This document shows positions 17,557 through 26,504 of a stretch of 64,000 nucleotides of DNA, piece after piece. Both the position numbers and the translations under genes were made by a program. The notes beneath the pieces are model-generated. The model saw only the letters and a list, made by a program, of their open reading frames with translations. It had not been told where the DNA came from and searched no databases. Source of the DNA: Endosaccharibacter trunci (GTDB lineage Bacteria; Pseudomonadota; Alphaproteobacteria; Acetobacterales; Acetobacteraceae); contig JAMSKV010000001.1 of NCBI GenBank assembly GCA_024515975.1, forward strand, positions 310,001 to 374,000, in the 5' to 3' direction. Position 1 is the first letter of the stretch, and each line of letters opens with the position of its first letter.

Positions 17557-19365
17557 TCAGCTCGGCCGGTCGCCCGCGAACAGCCCGGTCAACTCCTCGT
17601 TCATCTGCTTCGCGGTCTGGATCAGGCGCTTCTCGTCGTCGTGATAGGGCAGGCTTTCACGCAGCGACCGCTCGTCATGTTCCCGGAAGGTCTCGATCGC
17701 CTGCTTGCGCGCGTTCTCGCCGATACCCAGCTCCTCCAGCACCATCCCGGTCATCGCCAGCGCCGAATGGAACGTCTCGCGCACGATCGGCACGTTCCGC
17801 GTCATCAGCAGATGCGCGTGCTTGCGGTTGCGCGCCCGGGCCAGGATGCGCAAGTCCGGGAAATGCCGCTGCGCCACGTCCACCACGCGCAAAACGTCGT
17901 CCGGGTCGCCCAGCGTCACCACCAGCAGTTTCGCGGTTTCCGCCCCGGCCGCGCGCAGCATCTCCGGCCGGCCCGGATCGCCATAGAACACGCGGGCGCC
18001 GAACCGGCGCAGCACCTCCACCTGGGTCGCGTCATGGTCCAGGGCGGTGAACGGCATGCCCTGGGTGCGCAGGACGCGTCCGATGATCTGCCCCATGCGG
18101 CCGAACCCGCAGATGATGACAGGCGCGTTCTGCAGCGGCACCTCGTCGTAGACCGGCGCCTGCCGCAGCAGGGCGGCATCGAGGCGCGGCATCAGGAAGC
18201 GTTCGCTGGCGGCGAACAGGATCGGCGTCGCGGCCATGGACAGCGCCACGGTCAGGGTCGCTTCCGCCGCGACGCTGCCCGGCAGCGTGCCGGCCGCCAC
18301 GGCGGCGCCGAACAGCACGAAGGAGAACTCGCTGCCCTGGGGCAGGGCCAGGGCAAAGCGCAGGGCGTCCCGGTTATCCTGCCGGCCGATCCTGCCCAGC
18401 ACGAAACAGATCGCGATCTTGATGCCGAGCAGCAGAAGCACGTCGCGCCCGATCCGCAGCGGGTCTGCCGCCAGCAGCCCCAGATGCGCGCTCATGCCGA
18501 CCGAGATGAAGAAGAAGCCGAGCAGCAGCCCTTCGAACGGCGCGATGTCGGCCTCCAGCTCGTGCCGGTATTCCGAATTGGACAGCAGAACCCCGGCCAG
18601 GAAAGCGCCGAGCGACATGGACAGTCCGGCCGCCTCCGCCAGCCAGGCGGTCAGGGCCACGGTCAGCAGCGCCACGGCGGTGAAGGATTCCGGCGTGCGC
18701 GCGCCGCCGATCAGCCGGAACAGGCGCGGCAGCAGCACCAGCCCGCCCAGCAGGATCGCGCCGATCGCCGCGATTCCGGTCGCGACCGCGCGCCAGGGCA
18801 GGGCGGCCGCGTCCAGCGCCTGCAGGCCGCGCGGATGCGACAGGCCGAGAAGCGGCACCAGGGCCACCAGGGGAATGAAGCTCAGATCCTGGAACAGAAG
18901 CACGGCGAAACCGTCCCGTCCGGCTCGCCCGGCCAGCAATTGGCGCTCGCCCAGCATCGGCAGAACGATGGCCGTGGACGACAAGGCGAGCCCCAGCCCG
19001 AGCGCGATCGCCGCCGGCCAGCCGAGCGTCAGGTCGGAGACACTGGCCGCCGATCCGGCATGGATCGTCACCGCCAGGACGGCCGCGCAGCCGAACACCT
19101 GCGCGGAACCGAGACCGAATACCGAACGACGCAGCGTCCAGAGCCGCGCCGGGCGCAGCTCCAGCCCGATCAGAAACAGCAGCATCACCACGCCGAGCTC
19201 GGACACGGCCTGGATCTGGTCGATCCCCGACACCAGCCCGAGCACGTTCGGCCCGATCAGCGCCCCGCCGACGAGATAGCCGAGCACGCTGCCGAACCCG
19301 AGCCGGCGCGAGATCGGCACGGCGACCACGGAAGCGAGCAGCAAGGCAACCAGGGTGGACAGCAT
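17557..19365 (-). CDS. Kef-type CPA2 cation/H+ antiporter with TrkA-N domain
   Basis: 602-residue monovalent cation:proton antiporter-2 of the KefB/KefC/YbaL group. About twelve helices occupy the first 390 residues (LGYLVGGALIGPNVLG, FLIGLEL, ALSSTAIVLPML, FLAGVLLSNSEYR). They are followed by a cytoplasmic RCK/TrkA-N Rossmann domain with VIICGFGRMGQIIGRVL. It probably effluxes K+ or Na+ in exchange for protons under ligand control. The ATG at 19365 is where membrane homology begins; the open frame extends 228 bases upstream without similarity. Divergent from the LprI-like gene, 70 bases apart. Confidence 0.92.
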   Translation of the reverse strand: MLSTLVALLLASVVAVPISRRLGFGSVLGYLVGGALIGPNVLGLVSGIDQIQAVSELGVVMLLFLIGLELRPARLWTLRRSVFGLGSAQVFGCAAVLAVTIHAGSAASVSDLTLGWPAAIALGLGLALSSTAIVLPMLGERQLLAGRAGRDGFAVLLFQDLSFIPLVALVPLLGLSHPRGLQALDAAALPWRAVATGIAAIGAILLGGLVLLPRLFRLIGGARTPESFTAVALLTVALTAWLAEAAGLSMSLGAFLAGVLLSNSEYRHELEADIAPFEGLLLGFFFISVGMSAHLGLLAADPLRIGRDVLLLLGIKIAICFVLGRIGRQDNRDALRFALALPQGSEFSFVLFGAAVAAGTLPGSVAAEATLTVALSMAATPILFAASERFLMPRLDAALLRQAPVYDEVPLQNAPVIICGFGRMGQIIGRVLRTQGMPFTALDHDATQVEVLRRFGARVFYGDPGRPEMLRAAGAETAKLLVVTLGDPDDVLRVVDVAQRHFPDLRILARARNRKHAHLLMTRNVPIVRETFHSALAMTGMVLEELGIGENARKQAIETFREHDERSLRESLPYHDDEKRLIQTAKQMNEELTGLFAGDRPS

Positions 19366-19435
19366 TCGGCTTGGTGCTCCGTCGCGACATCGGACGCCCT
19401 TTGCGCCGGGCGGGAGGATCACACACGATGCCGGA

Positions 19436-20473
19436 ATGATGAACCCACGGCTTTCGGCGCTCGGCGCATTGGTGCTTCTCGCCGCGGTCCCGGCGATGGC
19501 ACAGTCGATGCCCGGCGATCCGGATCCGAAGCAGGTCGAGGCGCTCTGCCGGCGCGACGCCGATGCCGACCCCCCGGCCGGCGATCTGCCCACGCCGGCG
19601 CAGCGCGAGAGGCTCGCGCATTGCGACAGCGAGGCGCTGCTCTACGGCATCGGGCGTCCTGCCGACCCGGTTCAGGCCAGGCTCTGCGCGTTCGTGGAGG
19701 CGGACGATGCGGGATCAGGAGGCCCGGCACCGTTGTTTGCCGGGAACTCGATGCTGATGACGATCTACGCCAACGGCATGGGCGTCCCGCGCAACCCGGC
19801 CCTGGCGGTGAAATACGCCTGCATGTCGGAGGATTCGAGTGCCGCGCGGGAATACCGCGTGCTGCATGTCGCCGGTCTCCTGCACGAAGATTGGTACAAG
19901 CCGGTCTTCTCGCCATGCGACGATGCCACCAGTGGCGAGGCGGGCGGCGAATGCGCCGCGCATGATGCCCGCTTCAAGGATGTCCGGTTTGCGGCATCGG
20001 TCGCGGCGTTCGCATCCAGGGTGCCTGCCCGCGCGCAGGCCGCTTTCGCCAGCCTGCGGGCCGCGCAGAAGCATTGGGCTGAACTGCGTTCCGACAACGA
20101 GATCGACCAGAGCGGCACGCTTCGCAGCGCCTTCGTCATCGACGAGCAACAGCGTCAGAACGCCGATTTCGTGGCCATGCTCGAACGGCTCGATCACGGA
20201 GCGCCGCCGAAGCTTGGCCGCACGCAGCGCGACGCCGCGCAGAGGCGCATCGACGCGGCATTGCAGCGGTTGCCGCAGGATCCGGACGCCAGGCTCGGCG
20301 ATACCACGATCACCGCCGGCGCCATCCGGGCGACGCAGGCGGCCTGGGTCGCCTATCGCGACGCCTGGGGCCGCTTCGCCGCTGTCGCCTACCCAGGCTG
20401 GGGTGCGGATGGGGCCGAGGCCTGGGTGTCCATCAAGCGTGCAGACATGCTGGAGCATCTGCCGATGCGGTAG
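19436..20473 (+). CDS. Exported LprI-like (DUF1311) protein
   Basis: About 345 residues with a signal peptide (LSALGALVLLAAVPAMAQS). The N-terminal half has paired cysteines and an NGMGVPRNPALAVKYACM segment reminiscent of Sel1-like or LprI-containing proteins. The C-terminal part (TQAAWVAYRDAWGRFAAVAYPG) matches the lysozyme-inhibitor LprI N-terminal (DUF1311) pattern. A periplasmic role is likely, function unknown. Two adjacent ATG codons (19436, 19439) are possible starts, and a GGAGG lies rather far upstream. Confidence 0.78.
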   Translation: MMNPRLSALGALVLLAAVPAMAQSMPGDPDPKQVEALCRRDADADPPAGDLPTPAQRERLAHCDSEALLYGIGRPADPVQARLCAFVEADDAGSGGPAPLFAGNSMLMTIYANGMGVPRNPALAVKYACMSEDSSAAREYRVLHVAGLLHEDWYKPVFSPCDDATSGEAGGECAAHDARFKDVRFAASVAAFASRVPARAQAAFASLRAAQKHWAELRSDNEIDQSGTLRSAFVIDEQQRQNADFVAMLERLDHGAPPKLGRTQRDAAQRRIDAALQRLPQDPDARLGDTTITAGAIRATQAAWVAYRDAWGRFAAVAYPGWGADGAEAWVSIKRADMLEHLPMR

Positions 20474-20549
20474 AGTGACTGGATTGTCCCAGCAGTTCGG
20501 CGCATTTGCGGCAACCGCGATCTCCCCCGACCGCCATCGAGCCTGCGAT

Positions 20550-21665
20550 CTATGGCCGGGGCTGGGATGCCATCGCGGCACCTCCCCCTGCGCGTTTGAC
20601 GGTATAGGAGGCGGCGTCAGCGTCGCGCAGCATGATGTCGAAATCCGCATTTCCCGCCCGATCGACGGCGAAACCGAGACTGCAGCTGATGCTCACTGCT
20701 CTGCCGTCCAGAACGAAGGGCTGTGACAAGGCTTCCACGATCCGGCTCGCCAGGGCGGAGGCGTCCTGGGGACGAGTCAGTCCGGTCTGCAGGATCGCGA
20801 ACTCGTCCCCGCCCAACCGTCCAACGACGATATCGTCCGATAGCGTTCGGATTCGGTGTGCGACCTGAACGAGCAGATCGTCGCCTGCGGCATGCCCGAG
20901 CTGATCGTTGACTGCCTTGAAGCCGTCGAGGTCGAGGCAATGGATGACCAGCCTGTCCGACGGGCGGACGGATCGTGAGCGGAGCGCCTCGCGAAAGCCG
21001 AGACGATTGAGAAGGCCGGTCAGGGAATCCTTTCTCGCCAACGTCGCCATGTCCAATTCCATGGTGATGTGCCGGACCGCGCGTCGATGCAGATGTCGGA
21101 CGGTCTCGAAGCTGCCGAGAAGGAAGACGACAAAGATCAGCGACGACAACCGGTGGGGAATGTCGTTGTCCATCGCGCACGTTATGATGCCCGGAACGGT
21201 CGCCACGACCAGCGCCGGAATGGCCAGCATCGGGAGAACACTCAGCCGCCCGACCACGCCGGAACCGTAAGCGAACAGGAGCGCTGCCGCCAGCATGTGC
21301 CATTCGTTGGAGCAATAGACGAAGATCCACCATGAGGTGCCGGCGACGCAGATCGCCGTCAGCTGGGTGGCCATAAAATGTTGCGTCGCAAACAGCCGTG
21401 CCTGGAAGAAGGTGACTGTCTCTTTGCGTATCAGGCGGCGCTGCCGCGCCATGATCGTCAACTTGCCCGTCATACCCAAGACCGAGCCGCAGGCTATGGC
21501 GAGCAGAAACCATTCTCCTTCGATCCCGCCGACCACCAGGCAGATCAGCACGAGTGTCACGCCCATGATTGTCGTCGGCACCGTACTGAAAGCCAGATCG
21601 CCGACCAAAACTTTGTAGATATCCGAGCTGACCTTGCGCCCTTTTCTGGGGGGGGCATCCATCAT
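20550..21665 (-). CDS. Membrane-anchored diguanylate cyclase (GGDEF)
   Basis: 371 residues. Five or six hydrophobic helices fill residues 25-190, followed by a GGDEF domain (DSLTGLLNRLGF, LDLDGFKAVNDQLGH, RLGGDEFAI at 283-290). The intact GGDEF and metal-binding LDLDGFK predict synthesis of cyclic di-GMP at the inner membrane. An RxxD inhibitory site is not evident at the expected place before GGDEF, so product inhibition may be absent. There is no EAL domain. The N-terminus is not a recognised named sensor. Converges on the LprI-like gene 76 bases away. Confidence 0.9.
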   Translation of the reverse strand: MMDAPPRKGRKVSSDIYKVLVGDLAFSTVPTTIMGVTLVLICLVVGGIEGEWFLLAIACGSVLGMTGKLTIMARQRRLIRKETVTFFQARLFATQHFMATQLTAICVAGTSWWIFVYCSNEWHMLAAALLFAYGSGVVGRLSVLPMLAIPALVVATVPGIITCAMDNDIPHRLSSLIFVVFLLGSFETVRHLHRRAVRHITMELDMATLARKDSLTGLLNRLGFREALRSRSVRPSDRLVIHCLDLDGFKAVNDQLGHAAGDDLLVQVAHRIRTLSDDIVVGRLGGDEFAILQTGLTRPQDASALASRIVEALSQPFVLDGRAVSISCSLGFAVDRAGNADFDIMLRDADAASYTVKRAGGGAAMASQPRP

Positions 21666-22067
21666 GAAAGGTGATCCGCAGGCAGCTAACAGTTCAAGGA
21701 ATAGTCGAGGCCGGTTAACAAAAGGTGAGCGCCTCCTGTCGATCTTGAATTCGGCCCGGGGTCAAGGATGCCACGAGACGGGTCGCGGCAATTGTCATCG
21801 TTATAACCATCCAACGCTGCGCCGATATGATTCTGTCGAACGATGACCGCGATCGCCAGGTGTTTTGCCATTGACTTTTCATGATCTCGCCCAGCCCCGA
21901 CACCGTCGGCAGCGAAACGCTCTCCTGGAGGGAAGATTGGCGCGATCGATGATCGGTCGTTCGTGATGCGATGGAATGCGTCTGCGGCGGTCCGGATTGG
22001 TCGTTTCGTCATGCTGCCGATAAATTGAAGCGTGGAACGGTCCAGTCCGGAAAGGAACAGTTGAACG
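21666..22067. other. 402-base intergenic region, less GC-rich than its surroundings
   Basis: Divergent spacer between the GGDEF gene and the MHS transporter. Short open frames exist on both strands but none has coding bias, a good ribosome site or a recognisable domain. It must hold two promoters; no convincing pair of hexamers or palindromic operator was found. Confidence 0.5.
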
Positions 22068-23375
22068 GTGCAAGCGCGATCATTGAAGGAAAAGTTGACC
22101 GGATCCGACATCCGAACCTTGGCGCTCGCTTCGCTGGGCGGCGCGCTGGAGTTCTACGACTTTGTCGTGTTCGTCTTCTTCGCCGCCACGCTCGGGCATT
22201 TGTTTTTTCCGCCCGGTTTGCCGGATTGGCTGCGTCAGGCGCAGACCTTCGGCCTGTTCGCCGCAGGCTATCTGGCGCGTCCGCTGGGGGGCATCATCAT
22301 GGCACATTACGGCGACAAAAGCGGCCGCAAGCGCGTGTTCACCTTGTCCGTGCTGTTGATGGCGATTCCGACGCTGCTGATCGGCCTTCTGCCCACCTAT
22401 GCCACGATCCGCGCGCTCGCGCCGCTGCTCCTGCTCGCCATGCGCATCATGCAGGGCGCGGCGATCGGCGGCGAAGCGCCCGGCGGCTGGGTGTTCGTGG
22501 CAGAGCACGCGCCGCCCGGCCGGTCCGGTCTGGCGATCGGGCTGCTGACCGCTGGCCTCACCGGCGGAATCCTGCTCGGCTCGCTGGTGGCGACGCTGCT
22601 GAACCTCGTTCTGTCGCAAGAGCGGATCGCCGCCGGGTTCTGGCGGCTGCCGTTCCTGCTTGGCGGCGCGTTCGGCTTCGGTGCCATGGTGTTGCGCCGC
22701 TGGCTGAGCGAAACGCCGGTCTTCCTGCGCTTGCGCGCCGAGCGCGAGGCGGCGTCGCTCCCGTCCGCGATCGTGCTGCGCCGCCACCTTCCGGCGGTCC
22801 TCGCTTCCATGGCCAGCACCTGGATGCTCACCGCCGCCATCGTGGTGGTGATCCTGCTCGCGCCCACGCTGCTGGAAAAGCAGTTCGCGATCGCACCGGC
22901 GCGGGCGCAGGCCGCCAACCTGCTTGCCACCATCACCCTGACGATCGGCGCGGTTCTGGTGGGTCTGGCCACGGACCGGTTCGGTTTCCGGCGCACGGCG
23001 AGCGCCTCCATCGCGCTGCTTGCCGTGTCCGCCGTGCTGCTCTTCGTCGGCGCCGGGCACGATCCGGCCCTTGTCGTGCCGCTCTACGCGCTGGCCGGGC
23101 TGGGCGCCGGCGTCGTGACCATCACCCCGGTGCTGATGGTCCGGGCGTTTCCCCCAGAGGTCGCGTTCACCGGACTGTCCTTGTCCTACAACGTCGCCTA
23201 TGCCGCGTTCGGCGGGCTGACGCCGCTGCTGGTGGCGTTTCTGGCGCATGAGAACCGCCTGGCGTCCGGCTTCTACGTCGCGATCGTCGCCGCGGTCGGT
23301 CTCGTCGCGGCATTGACGGCGCCGGTCGCCAAACCTCGACCGGCGCCAGACGGCATGGCAGAACCCGGCGCGTAG
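22068..23375 (+). CDS. MHS-family MFS transporter
   Basis: 435-residue metabolite:H+ symporter with twelve helices. GGALEFYDFVVFVFFAATLG (helix 1), GYLARPLGGIIMAHYGDKSGRKR (helix 2 and loop) and IMQGAAIGGEAPGGWVF (helix 4) are diagnostic. GTG start with a weak AAAGGA upstream. Ribokinase follows after 23 bases on the same strand, which hints at a pentose or ribosyl substrate, but MHS members mostly carry organic acids or betaines, so this is uncertain. Confidence 0.9.
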   Translation: MQARSLKEKLTGSDIRTLALASLGGALEFYDFVVFVFFAATLGHLFFPPGLPDWLRQAQTFGLFAAGYLARPLGGIIMAHYGDKSGRKRVFTLSVLLMAIPTLLIGLLPTYATIRALAPLLLLAMRIMQGAAIGGEAPGGWVFVAEHAPPGRSGLAIGLLTAGLTGGILLGSLVATLLNLVLSQERIAAGFWRLPFLLGGAFGFGAMVLRRWLSETPVFLRLRAEREAASLPSAIVLRRHLPAVLASMASTWMLTAAIVVVILLAPTLLEKQFAIAPARAQAANLLATITLTIGAVLVGLATDRFGFRRTASASIALLAVSAVLLFVGAGHDPALVVPLYALAGLGAGVVTITPVLMVRAFPPEVAFTGLSLSYNVAYAAFGGLTPLLVAFLAHENRLASGFYVAIVAAVGLVAALTAPVAKPRPAPDGMAEPGA

Positions 23376-23398
23376 GAGCCCCGGGAGAACGCCGAACG

Positions 23399-24364
23399 AT
23401 GTCCGCCACAACCCCGCCCAGCATCGCCGGCAGCGGCGCGTCCATCGTCTCCTTCGGCAGCATCAATGCCGATCTCGCCGCCTATTGCCGCGCCTTGCCG
23501 CGTCCGGGCGAGACCGTTCATGCCGAGCGCTACAAGATCGGCCTGGGCGGCAAGGGCGCCAATCAGGCTGCTTGCGCCGCGCGTCTGGCGGGATCGCTCG
23601 GGATCGGCGTGTCCATGGTCGGCCGCGTCGGCAACGACCCGTTCGGCGCCCTGGTGCGCGACCGTCTGGCCGCGTTCGGCGCCTCCCTCGATCATGTCCG
23701 CGTTGATGCGGACAATCCCACAGGCATCGCCCTGATCGGCATCGAGAGCAGCGGCGAGAACAGCATCACCGTGGTCGGCGCCGCCAACATGGCGATCGAT
23801 TCGACCGACGTGGACCAGGCGTCGCCGCTTCTGTCCGCCGCGCGCGTGCTGTTGCTGCAACTCGAAACGCCGGTCGCGGCCAGCCTGGAAGCCGCGCGCC
23901 TGGCGCGTGCGGGCGGCGGCATCGTCATCCTCGACCCGGCCCCGGCCCCGGAGCACGGCCTGCCGGACGCGCTCTGGCAACTGGCCGATCTGCTGACCCC
24001 GAACGAGACCGAGGCGGAGGCGCTGGTCGGCGTGCGTCCGACCGATCCCGCCTCGGCCTCCGCCTGCGCCGACCGCATGCAGGAACGCGGACTGACGCGC
24101 TGCATCGTCAAGCTCGGCGCGCGCGGCGTGTATTTCCGCGACCGGGACGGCGACGGCTTCGTGCCGCCTTTCGCGGTGAAGGCGGTCGACAGCGTGGCCG
24201 CCGGCGACTGCTTCAATGCCGGGCTCGCGGTGGCTCTGGCGCAAGGCAAGGTGCTCGGCGAGGCCGCACGGTTCGCGGCGGCTTGCGGCGCGCTGGCCAC
24301 GATGCGCGCCGGCGCCGCGGAGGCCGCGCCGAGCCTGGACGAGGTCCTGGCCCTGCTCGGCTGA
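23399..24364 (+). CDS. rbsK: Ribokinase
   Basis: 321-residue PfkB-family sugar kinase, expected to phosphorylate ribose with ATP. FGSINADLAAYC and GLGGKGANQAACAARLAG (PfkB signature 1) lie at the N-terminus, LTPNETEAEALVG in the middle, and DSVAAGDCFNAGLAVAL (signature 2, catalytic aspartate in AAGD) near the C-terminus. Placed 23 bases behind an MHS transporter. It could also consume ribose released by the nucleoside hydrolase encoded 17 kb downstream. Confidence 0.9.
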   Translation: MSATTPPSIAGSGASIVSFGSINADLAAYCRALPRPGETVHAERYKIGLGGKGANQAACAARLAGSLGIGVSMVGRVGNDPFGALVRDRLAAFGASLDHVRVDADNPTGIALIGIESSGENSITVVGAANMAIDSTDVDQASPLLSAARVLLLQLETPVAASLEAARLARAGGGIVILDPAPAPEHGLPDALWQLADLLTPNETEAEALVGVRPTDPASASACADRMQERGLTRCIVKLGARGVYFRDRDGDGFVPPFAVKAVDSVAAGDCFNAGLAVALAQGKVLGEAARFAAACGALATMRAGAAEAAPSLDEVLALLG

Positions 24365-24398
24365 TCCTGCCGGTCGGCACAGAAGGCAGGGCGCAAAC

Positions 24399-24415
24399 CC
24401 GGCAATTCCTGCCGG
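24399..24415 (+). terminator. Weak hairpin after rbsK
   Basis: A perfect 6-bp stem (CCGGCA/TGCCGG) with a 5-base loop starts 34 bases after the ribokinase stop. No T-tract follows, so the call is weak. Confidence 0.3.
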
Positions 24416-24526
24416 AGGGCGTCCGGCGTCGCGTCTGATTTCCGCCCAAAACAACGGGTTGGCTCTTGCCGCAAGATGGCCCGGCGGTTGCAACAACTTG
24501 ATCGTCCTTCAAACCGGGTGATCGAG

Positions 24527-24802
24527 ATGACCGATATTTCTTCCCTCTCCTCGCTCCAGGGTGCTGCCGGCGCCTCGGGCGGCGCCAAGGCGCACAAGCA
24601 TTCGCATCATGCCGCCTCCGGGCAGTTCCAGAGCCTCGTCTCAAACCTGACCGGTACGGGCTCGCAGAACAGCACCGCCGGCACCGCGTCGGTCGGCACC
24701 CAATCCGCCGTCACGGCGCAGGCCTCCTCGAGCGCTTCCGTATCCGGCGCGCTTGGCGGCTTGCAGCACGTGCTCGATCTGCTGCAAGGCGTATCCGCCT
24801 GA
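24527..24802 (+). CDS. Small Ser/Gly/His-rich protein, unknown
   Basis: 91 residues, not recognised. It opens MTDISSLSSLQGAAGASGG, then a histidine-rich KAHKHSHH patch. A long Ser/Thr/Gly/Ala stretch follows, and it ends in an amphipathic LGGLQHVLDLLQGVSA. The composition suggests a disordered or secreted protein rather than an enzyme. Strong GC bias at third positions supports coding. The ATG is 163 bases after rbsK, and an in-frame GTG nine bases earlier is an alternative. The signal-peptide carboxylesterase follows 40 bases later on the same strand. Confidence 0.6.
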   Translation: MTDISSLSSLQGAAGASGGAKAHKHSHHAASGQFQSLVSNLTGTGSQNSTAGTASVGTQSAVTAQASSSASVSGALGGLQHVLDLLQGVSA

Positions 24803-24842
24803 GCCGCTCCGGCGACGGCCGGGACAGAGGCAGGCAGGATTG

Positions 24843-26372
24843 ATGGCGGCTGACTGGCAACGGGCGTTCGTTCCGGGTCTCGCTTTGCTGTTGTCGCTGG
24901 CTCTCCTCTCGTCGGCTTCCGCCAGCGCGTCTGCCCTGGCGTTGTCTCCGGTCGTGCGAACCGTCGAAGGCAAGCTGCGCGGCGCGACCGTTCCGGGGAG
25001 CGCGATCCGCGTGTTCCGCGGCATTCCCTATGCCGCGCCGCCGGTCGGCCCGCTGCGCTGGCGCGCGCCGCAACCGGTGACGCCCTGGACGGAGGTGCTG
25101 GACGCGACCCGGTTCGGGCCGCCCTGCATGCAGCGCGTCGCCGCCGGCCAGGCCGTCCAGCCGAGCGAGGATTGCCTGACCCTGAATGTCTGGGCGCCGC
25201 CGGGAAGGGGCAAGGCCGCACGCCTGCCGGTGATGGTGTTCATCCATGGCGGCGGCTTCGTGTTCGGCGCCGGGTCCGAACCCGTCTATGACGGAGCGGC
25301 CCTGGCAGCGCATGGCGTGGTGGTGGTGACGCTGAACTACCGCCTCGGCGTGTTCGGCTTCCTGGCCCATCCCGGACTGACAGCGGAAGGATCGCCGCCC
25401 GGGAATGCCGGCCTGCTGGACCAGATCGCGGCGCTGCGCTGGGTTCGGCGCAATGCCGCCGCGTTCGGCGGCGATCCCGCGCGCGTGACGCTGTTCGGGG
25501 AATCGGCCGGCGGCACCTCGGTGATGGCGCTGCTGGCCGCCCCGGATGCGCGCGGCTTGTTTTCCCGCGCGATCCTGCAGAGCGCCGCCATGGGCTGGAA
25601 GCTGCGCACCCGCGCGGAGGCGGAGCGCAGCGGTCTCGTTCTTGGCGCCGACCTTGCGAAACTGCGCGCCCTGCCGGCGCACGATCTGCTCGGCAACGCC
25701 ACGCGCATCCAGGCGCTGGCGCCGTTGATGGCGCCGGTGCCGCTGCCGTTTCCGGTCGCGGAGGACACGGTTCTGCCCCGACAGCCTTTCACCGCGACCT
25801 TGCCGCCGATCCCGATCCTGATCGGCGACAACGAGGCGGAGGGCATCACCTTCGCCACGCGCTGGTCGTCCTACGATAAGGGGGCCTATCTGCGCGCGTT
25901 GCACGCGGTCTTCGGGCCGCTGTGGAAGGAGGCGGCGCGGGTTTATCCGGTGAACACGGCGGCCGACATTCCCGCCGCCAGCGCGGCTTTGGTCGGGGAC
26001 GGCATGTTCTTCGCGGGCGCACGCACCTATGCCCGCCGGGCGGCCGCGAACGGGTCGCCGGTTTTCATGTATCTGTTCGACGAGCCTGTCGACCATCACC
26101 CGCCGCGCCATGCCGCCGAGCTGCCCAGCGTGTTCGGCACGCTGCCGCTGACGGCAACGCCGCAGCAGCATGCCCTGTCGGAGCTGATGATGACCGCCTG
26201 GACCCGGTTCGCCGCCACGGGCGATCCGAACGGTCCCGGCGTCCCCACCTGGCCGCGTTTCCGCGGCCCGGACGACCCGTGTCTTACGCTCGGGCTTGTG
26301 GTCGATCCCACGACGCGGCTTCACGCGGAGCGGCTGGATTTCATGCAGCGTGCGCTCGATGCCGGGCCGTAG
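24843..26372 (+). CDS. Secreted type-B carboxylesterase
   Basis: 509-residue carboxylesterase/lipase of the alpha/beta hydrolase superfamily. A signal peptide (hydrophobic core LALLLSLALLSS) is followed by FRGIPYAAPPVGPLRW, EDCLTLNVWAP, the oxyanion loop HGGGF (135-139) and the nucleophile elbow GESAGG with S221. The acidic residue is probably in GDNEAEGITF and the histidine in the HHPPRHAAELP region. It likely hydrolyses esters in the periplasm or outside the cell. The start ATG at 24843 is supported by AGGCAGGA upstream. Confidence 0.9.
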   Translation: MAADWQRAFVPGLALLLSLALLSSASASASALALSPVVRTVEGKLRGATVPGSAIRVFRGIPYAAPPVGPLRWRAPQPVTPWTEVLDATRFGPPCMQRVAAGQAVQPSEDCLTLNVWAPPGRGKAARLPVMVFIHGGGFVFGAGSEPVYDGAALAAHGVVVVTLNYRLGVFGFLAHPGLTAEGSPPGNAGLLDQIAALRWVRRNAAAFGGDPARVTLFGESAGGTSVMALLAAPDARGLFSRAILQSAAMGWKLRTRAEAERSGLVLGADLAKLRALPAHDLLGNATRIQALAPLMAPVPLPFPVAEDTVLPRQPFTATLPPIPILIGDNEAEGITFATRWSSYDKGAYLRALHAVFGPLWKEAARVYPVNTAADIPAASAALVGDGMFFAGARTYARRAAANGSPVFMYLFDEPVDHHPPRHAAELPSVFGTLPLTATPQQHALSELMMTAWTRFAATGDPNGPGVPTWPRFRGPDDPCLTLGLVVDPTTRLHAERLDFMQRALDAGP

Positions 26373-26384
26373 AAGATATTCTTC

Positions 26385-26453
26385 CGAAGAAAAAGAAGCA
26401 GAAAGACTTCTGTTTGTTTGGTTTTGAATCTGACGAAATCCGTAACCAAACAA
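26385..26453 (+). repeat. Intergenic repeat element, copy 1
   Basis: AT-richer stretch between convergent genes. A purine-rich AAGAAAAAGAAGCAGAAAG block leads into a 10-bp inverted repeat (26414-26423 with 26444-26453). It aligns at roughly 70 percent with 31198-31263, mostly through transitions. Three stem pairs are T-A here but C-G there, which supports a conserved hairpin. Confidence 0.55.
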
Positions 26454-26470
26454 CCGGACGTTCTCCGGTT
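26452..26470. terminator. Hairpin terminator between esterase and TIGR02302 genes
   Basis: AACCGGA (26452-26458), a 5-base loop and TCCGGTT (26464-26470) form a perfect 7-bp stem. CTCTCTT follows on the plus strand and GTTTGGTT on the minus strand. It sits between convergent genes and could work in both directions. Confidence 0.6.
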
Positions 26471-26504
26471 CTCTCTTCCGAGAAGAACATCCGGTCTGCG
26501 TCTC

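Noticed and set aside
17542..19965. 807-residue plus-strand open frame opposite the Kef antiporter gene
   Set aside because: Antisense to a well-supported membrane transporter; the translation is low-complexity Gln/Arg/His and has no start signals.
21686..22111. 141-residue minus-strand ORF in the GGDEF/MHS spacer
   Set aside because: No domain, poor coding bias, overlaps the start of the MHS transporter gene.
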